Shown piece by piece: positions 4,955 to 10,044 of a stretch of DNA of 10,044 nt. The stretch is from Podochytrium sp. JEL0797. Lineage: Eukaryota; Chytridiomycota; Chytridiomycetes; Chytridiales; Chytriomycetaceae. The stretch lies in contig JADGJG010000994.1 of assembly GCA_027596195.1 (NCBI GenBank), positions 1 to 10,044 of the forward strand, written 5' to 3'. A model generated the notes under the pieces. It ran no database searches. It was not told the DNA's origin and saw nothing but the letters and a program-made list of their open reading frames with translations. Positions within the stretch are counted from its first letter, which is position 1. Each line of letters opens with the position of its first letter. A program made the position numbers and the translations under genes.

Positions 4955-6526
4955 ATCAAACCGGTTCAAAGAATTTGCAAGTAAGTTTCTGTCTTTCATG
5001 CGTTTTGCAAAGCCGACTTTTGAGGTGCTTTTGCTAACAAAATTTGACTCAAAGATATCCACTCCTCGTGAGAGAGCTTTTGAAATACACTCAAAAAACG
5101 GCTCCGGACTACCCGGAGCTCGAAAAGGCTTTGGAAATGATGGAATCTCTCGCGGCCAAAGTCAATGAAGCTTCCAAAGCGGCTGAAAAGAAGGAGAAGC
5201 TTGCTGCCTTGTTGGCGAGGATCGAATCTCCCATCGTGAGTGTTTTTGAATTCTGTTCTTTCGTTGAGACGTGGCTGCAAAGGTGGGGTAACCAAAAAAA
5301 ACCCCCATTTATGTTTGGTAGCCGCTGCCATATCACGACAAGAAACTGATTCTCGAGGGCCACACGCTCATGAACAAGAGCAAAGAGCGGCACTTGACGC
5401 TCTTTAAGGACGCACTCCTTGTTTCCAAGGTGATTTCCAAGGGCAAATACGCGTTGGAAAACGTGTTTCAAATGCACGAGCTTGTAATGATCAAGACGAA
5501 CGTGCATGGTAAGTGAAAAAAAAACCTGTCTATTTTGGTTTGCCCTCCGTTTTTCATCTTGATTCACACGACATTCAAAAAACAGCCGAATCCCTTCTCC
5601 GAAACAACTCTGCAAGAACCACCATCAACCTCCAATACACTGTTGAAAAGCGCGAAATCTCGTTCGCCTTCAGTGAAGACGGGTTCACGCGGTGGAACGA
5701 GGCGTTCAAATCGAGCATTAATGACCCTGAGAACGTGCTCAAGCGACGGGTTGAGCCGTCTTCTCCCGTGTCTGAGTATGGGTCGCCCTCGTTAAGGGAG
5801 ACGGGGAAATCGGGGAGTGGAGTGTTCAAGAAATCGGGGATTCCGAATACGCTTGGGGCGAGGGGGACTTCAGTATGGATTTTTTTTGGGGGGGTTTTTT
5901 TAGGGGGCTAATGAGTGCGAATGGACATAGCAAATTGGAAACAAGTCGTTTACTTCGGTTGACAGTTCGAATGTAAGAACTTTTTTTTTTCAACGTGAGT
6001 GACTTGAGTGTCAAACTGAAATTTCTTGTTCATTAGTCTCTCTCTGGTTTTGGTGTGAGTGCAAGTTTATCTGCGATAGGCTATAGTCTAACGCGGATCC
6101 ATTTAGAGCAATACGTCACAGTCAGAGCTTGACTCGGAGGTGTACTATCACTTGCCTGAAGCAGTCGAAATCGACGGCGAACTCTGGAAACGGACATTCT
6201 CGGCCAAGAACGTGCCTTATTACTTGTGAGTATACCATACACTATATATTGCATGAATAATGCTAATTCGCCTAAACTGCAGCAATACTGTCTCTAGAGA
6301 TGTCATTTGGAAACTGCCGCACGGTTACGTGACTGTCGATCTCGACCAGTTGGCGTCCAAGAAGCATTTCTCGTCCGACAGTGGACATAGTGGTGTGGAA
6401 GGAGCGGGAGATGTTGAGCTGGAGGTTGTTCCTGGGTCGCCAAGCTGGCGACGGGTTACGAAGGGGGGGTATTATTTTAACGTGGGAACGCAGGAGACGT
6501 CGTGGACGGCACCGCCGGCACCATGA
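4955..6526 (+). CDS. RhoGEF (DH end)-PH protein with two C-terminal WW domains, 5' part missing
   Basis: Exons: 4955-4980, 5055-5235, 5322-5508, 5586-5872, 6037-6054 (tentative), 6107-6225, 6283-6526. The first two join as IKPVQRICKYPLLVRELLKY, the third conserved region of Dbl-homology domains, which activate Rho-family GTPases by nucleotide exchange. The final DH helix ends near ARIESPI. A PH domain follows (LILEGHTLMNKSKERHLTLF to GFTRWNEAFKSSI, with its C-terminal-helix Trp). After a Ser-rich linker come two WW domains: LWKRTFSAKNVPYYFN...WKLP and SWRRVTKGGYYFN...SWTAPPAP, the latter ending at the stop. The first roughly 130 residues of the DH domain, with conserved region 1, are absent upstream, where a TAA sits in frame just before the first exon. 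As it stands the GEF is incomplete. The exon at 6037 is an 18-nt guess that preserves frame. Confidence 0.85.
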
Positions 6527-6634
6527 CGGGATATTTATTGATAAACCTATTTAGTGAAAACAAGTTTGAGTGAAACATGGTCTTCTTTTTGATTGCGTTT
6601 TCGGACCCCCCCAAAAAAGTGTCAAAACAAAGCA

Positions 6635-9600
6635 ATGCTCAGTTCAGCAGACATGACGGACACTGTCCGCGACGGACTTCTGTTTGCACCGTCGCAAAAC
6701 TCGCTCTGCAGTGCGCCAGTGAGTGCCAGCGCGGGGATGCGGCGACGCATTGTGCTTCTGCAGGCGGGGCTCGCGAAGCAGCAGGGGCGGAGGCGGTCGT
6801 CAATGTACCAAACAGCGGGGTTCCACGTGGCGCCAGACACGCGCGCGTTGTTGGAGGTGGGTTTCTAGAGTGTGCTGGGTAGAGTGTGTTAGGCGTGACT
6901 AGGCGTGGCTAGGTGCTTGCCAGGCAGTGTCTTTCAGTGCCAGGCGTGGCCCAGGCGTGGATGGCCTAGACTAGTCTAGTCTTTTATCAGACACGCCCTA
7001 GAGACAAGCGGCTAATAGAAACAACAGAGCCTCGCCGACGACGCGGCTGCGACACCTGCGCTGTTTGTGCGCGGCGTGCTCTCCGCGGCCAAAGACAAGG
7101 ACCGCCACGCGCTCGTGCGCGGCCTCGTTGCGATTGTGCGCGACGCAGACAGCGACTCGCGCACAATGGCACACGCACTGGAACTGGCGCTTCTGCTGCG
7201 TGAGTGTCCTCGCTTCCTGTCCAGCGAGTGTCTTGCTTAAGTGTCCCATCCCCATAAAATGATATTTAACACACTCCCCAGTCAAAGACACCACCCTCCG
7301 CAAGGCCGTTCTGGACGCCGGCGCATTCGCCCTCGTGTGCACCAAAGTGCACGTTGCGCGCGAAAACCTGCCCCTCGTTCTGGCCTTTGTCGAAACCGCT
7401 CTCAAACACGTCCAACTGTCCACATCCGCAGAGTCGAATGCACTAGCCACTTTTATGCAGAGCAACATGTAAGCACTCATGTCGCTGTGCGATTCTGACT
7501 CGCTGTTCCAGCTTGGCGTGTTCGTCGCCCTCGCTCGCCGTCTTGTCCATCATCTCGAATGCATGCAAAAACCCATCCGTAGCAAAACACATGAATACCC
7601 TTCCGAATTCAGAACGATTCCTGCGTCAAATATTGAATTATCTATCGGCCTCCGTGAGTCTAAATGTCACAAAATCACTGCCTATCTCATTGCGAAAATC
7701 ACCCCCCTCACAGGATATCAACTTTTTGGCCGCCGTCCACAGTCTCCAGATTATGATTCGTTTGACATTTGATGAACCCATGGGTCAGCGAGTTAAGTTC
7801 AAAACCCGACCGAATACGCACAAAGGTCGATTCTAGACTGACGCGGCTCGGCTCGTTTCCCCCCCACTGCATTTGACAGTTCTTCAAGGACGCGAACATC
7901 AATCAGATTTGGGTCCTCGTGTTCAAAATGCTGGAAAAGGGATCCTCTCACAATCTAGAACCCGTCTTGGATCTTTTGGAAGACACACTTTCGATTCCAA
8001 AGTTTCACGACTCTCTCGAAAAGTAAGCTGAGCTACGGGAGATTTTCACCCCCCACATTCTGATTGCTAATCTTGTTTGGGAAACAAAAGGTACGTCGAG
8101 GGCAACGCGTACGTCAAAACATCCCTGTCGGACCTCCTCGCCAACACGTCGAGTCATTCGGCGCTGTTTCGATACGTCTCTATCCTTCTCGGTGCCGAAA
8201 TTGACGTAAACGCCATCACCGAATGTGTCCTCGAACTCGACATGGTGCCACTGGCGTTCCGAATCTTGGCCGACATTGTGCGCGGGGATCCGAATCACTT
8301 TCCCGATGGGGGGGATGCATTAGAGAATACGCGCATGTTTTTGAAATCCATGTTGTCTTTGGTAAAAACTTGCCTGTTGATTTCTTTTGTTTGACCCCAT
8401 TGTCGCTAAAATATCGGGCTCAGGTCGAAACCCCCACCCCACTCACCACCGACTCGAGCAAACAGCTCATTCTCCAATTTGGACTCTCGATCCGTCTCAT
8501 CCTCCGCGGCATCTGCGACTCCTTCAATCAAGACAAACTGGACCCGGAAGCCGCACTGTCCCCACACAGCATGCTCGACGCCATCTCGCTGTGCGATTCA
8601 GTCATTTCATGTAAATCGTTAAGGCTGCGCGCAGAGAATCTTGTGACGGTCAAGTTGGACCGGTTGGTTTATTTTTTGGCCGGGTTTTGTAAGGAAGGGA
8701 ATGTGGAGGAGCAGACGGGGTGTGGGGTGTGGGGTGTGGAGATGGTGGTTGCGGTGTTGCATTTGGCGGTTGTGGCGAGTGCGATTAAGGGGGAGGAGTT
8801 GCCTGAGGAGGTGAGTTTTCCTCTATTTTTTGTCTTTGCCCGGGAAGTGTTTTTTTGGATTGACACGAGGTTACGAAACGACAGGTGATTGATACGAATC
8901 AAATCAAGTGCATTATTGCCGATTCTTTGAGAACGTATACCCACCCGCACGTGATTTCGTGTTGTTTGAATATTTTGGTGCAATGTCCTTCACTTGATTT
9001 GTGAGTATTTTTTTTTTTTCCCACCCTAGCCCCCCCTTTTTTTGCTGCGCTCTAACGACCTGCTTTTCGTTCCCCTGTATGCTCGCGTTTGTGGAGTTAG
9101 CTTTGTCCAAACGTTTTCCAAAATCAACTCGTTGAGACCTCCTCAAAAGTCGGTGTCCACTTCTTCGACGGGGTTACATTTCGGTGTACCCGGGAACACG
9201 GGCAAATGTTTGTTTTTTTGCCCTCGCTTCCTTGTTCTCTCTCTCTCTCTCTCTCTCTCTCTGACGTTATTCACCAGCCCGCGACTCCACCGCCGACAGC
9301 ATCTCCGGAAGCAGCGTCCATTCCGCCACCCGATCCCCGCTTGACCAAATGAACGAATCGTTGGCGAACCTTGATCTGCATGGTGGTGACGATCACCACC
9401 TCCGGGAGGAATTTGACGGGCCGACACCGATGCAGCAGTTGGATGAAGCGGAGCGGTCGTTGAGTGTGTTGAATCAGTTGGAGAAGGAGGTTGGAGAGAT
9501 TGCGGAGAGGATGAGGAAGGAGATGGAGGTTTGTTTATTTTTTATTTATTTTTTGGAGGGAGGTGGGGGAACACCACCAGGAACCTGATTTTTTTTGGTA

Positions 9601-10030
9601 GCTCAAGGAAGCGATTGCGGAAAGGAAGATTGCCGCGCATGAGGCGAAGGCGTTGTTGTTGAAGACGGAGTTGTCGGAGTTGAAGGTGGGCCTTTGTTGT
9701 GTGAAAGTTGTGTTTTGGGTAATTGACACTCTTTCTTGAACACAGGAACTCCTTGACGAGAAAATCATTATTATTCGGCAACTCGAGACATCCCAATCTG
9801 AAGCGTTTAGGAAGGTGAGGAAGAGACACGAGTTTGTGGTTTTTTAGTGAAAACTCAAAAATCCGGTTGTTTTTTTTGGCCCAGAATACGGAATACAACG
9901 CGTTGCTCGCGTTGCATGAATCGGACAAGAAGAAGTTCCGTGAGGAATCGGATAGTTTGCATTTGCAGTATCGAGAGATTAAAGACAAGGCGGAGGAGTA
10001 TGAAATACAGTTGAAGGAACGGACGAACAC
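6635..10030 (+). CDS. Helical-repeat protein with C-terminal coiled coil, CIP2A/p115-like layout, 3' partial
   Basis: Fourteen exons were traced: 6635-6856, 7028-7199, 7282-7468, 7512-7653, 7714-7791, 7880-8022, 8091-8361, 8424-8810, 8885-9000, 9101-9183, 9278-9528, 9602-9685, 9746-9814, 9885-10030. All junctions are GT-AG and keep frame, giving about 783 residues before the window ends at another donor (GTGCGT). Residues 70-570 are all-helical and armadillo/HEAT-like (HALVRGLVAIVRDADSDS, SPSLAVLSIISNACKNPSV, CCLNILVQCPSLDF). A Ser-rich linker (about 575-650) leads to a heptad coiled coil (LNQLEKEVGEIAERMRKEME, LLLKTELSELKELLDEKI). The ARM-then-coil plan and size fit CIP2A (a PP2A-inhibiting scaffold) or p115/Uso1 (Golgi tether), but I cannot prove homology to either. 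An in-frame ATG at 6653 is an alternative start. Confidence 0.8.
6891..6979 (+). repeat. Short AGGCGTG repeats and a 14-bp palindrome in intron 1
   Basis: AGGCGTG occurs at 6891, 6901, 6942 and 6953, with related GCCAGGCAGTG text between. The perfect palindrome CTAGACTAGTCTAG lies at 6966-6979. All are inside the 171-nt first intron (6857-7027) of the helical-repeat gene, the longest intron in that gene. They may be a decayed microrepeat or an intronic element; no function can be assigned. Confidence 0.6.
9237..9262 (+). repeat. (CT)13 microsatellite at an intron 3' end
   Basis: Thirteen CT units sit 15 nt before the CACCAG acceptor at 9277, inside the intron 9184-9277. They probably double as the polypyrimidine tract. 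The Ser-rich linker exon follows directly. Confidence 0.9.
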
Positions 10031-10044
10031 GTGCGTGGGGGGGG

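Noticed and set aside
5960..5995. Alternative RhoGEF exon reading FECKNFFFFN
   Set aside because: It has possible splice sites and keeps frame, but the product is a Phe run from a T homopolymer in an otherwise Ser-rich linker; it is more likely intron.
6998..7480. 160-codon minus-strand frame
   Set aside because: It lies antisense to exons 2-3 of the helical-repeat gene, whose splice sites and frames are consistent; the minus frame has no family resemblance.
9542..10030. 162-codon minus-strand frame rich in Ser, Phe and Leu
   Set aside because: It is the antisense of the coiled-coil exons plus their introns; the plus-strand heptads and phased introns explain the region.
1..10044. A bacterial operon, CRISPR array or phage region
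   Set aside because: There are consistent GT-AG introns and fungal gene families, with no ribosome-binding-site-linked gene strings and no regularly spaced repeats.

Overview
The window looks like nuclear DNA from a fungus, probably an early-diverging (chytrid-like) lineage. It holds multi-exon protein genes with short GT-AG introns (43-171 nt), a fungal-type homoserine dehydrogenase, the start of a fungus-typical velvet-domain gene, and decayed Ty3/Gypsy retrotransposon sequence. The lineage is an inference from gene content. All exon models were built by hand from splice consensus and reading frame. I saw no rRNA, tRNA or CRISPR.

The left third (1-3090) is decayed, rearranged DNA. Positions 1-195 and 789-998 are a diverged inverted repeat around a broken minus-strand coding fragment of unknown function. 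From about 1200 to 2600 are degraded Ty3/Gypsy pol pieces in order: an unrecognised, possibly protease-adjacent ORF, reverse transcriptase, RNase H, and the integrase zinc-binding domain. At 2458-2767 the integrase segment is present twice in opposite orientations, forming an imperfect palindrome. Directly beside it (2795-2984) is a broken extra copy of the 3' end of the neighbouring homoserine dehydrogenase gene.

The right two thirds (3095-10044) is mostly live-looking genes. Homoserine dehydrogenase (minus, 3 exons, 363 aa) is complete. It shares a roughly 320-bp divergent promoter region with a plus-strand gene whose first two exons (4663-4815) encode the start of a velvet domain. The velvet reading stops at a 19-G run, and 72 bp later the sequence resumes as the last conserved block of a RhoGEF (DH) domain, followed by a PH domain and two WW domains (to 6526). 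The pieces splice together in frame, so a gene finder would probably predict one chimeric protein. A collapsed or misjoined assembly at the G run is the simplest explanation. Downstream is a large gene of at least 14 exons (6635 to beyond the window) for a helical-repeat protein with a C-terminal coiled coil, in the layout of CIP2A or p115/Uso1.

The genes are functionally unrelated (amino-acid synthesis, transcription/development, Rho GTPase signalling, scaffold). The interest lies in the velvet/RhoGEF junction and the cluster of inverted and tandem duplications next to the retroelement.
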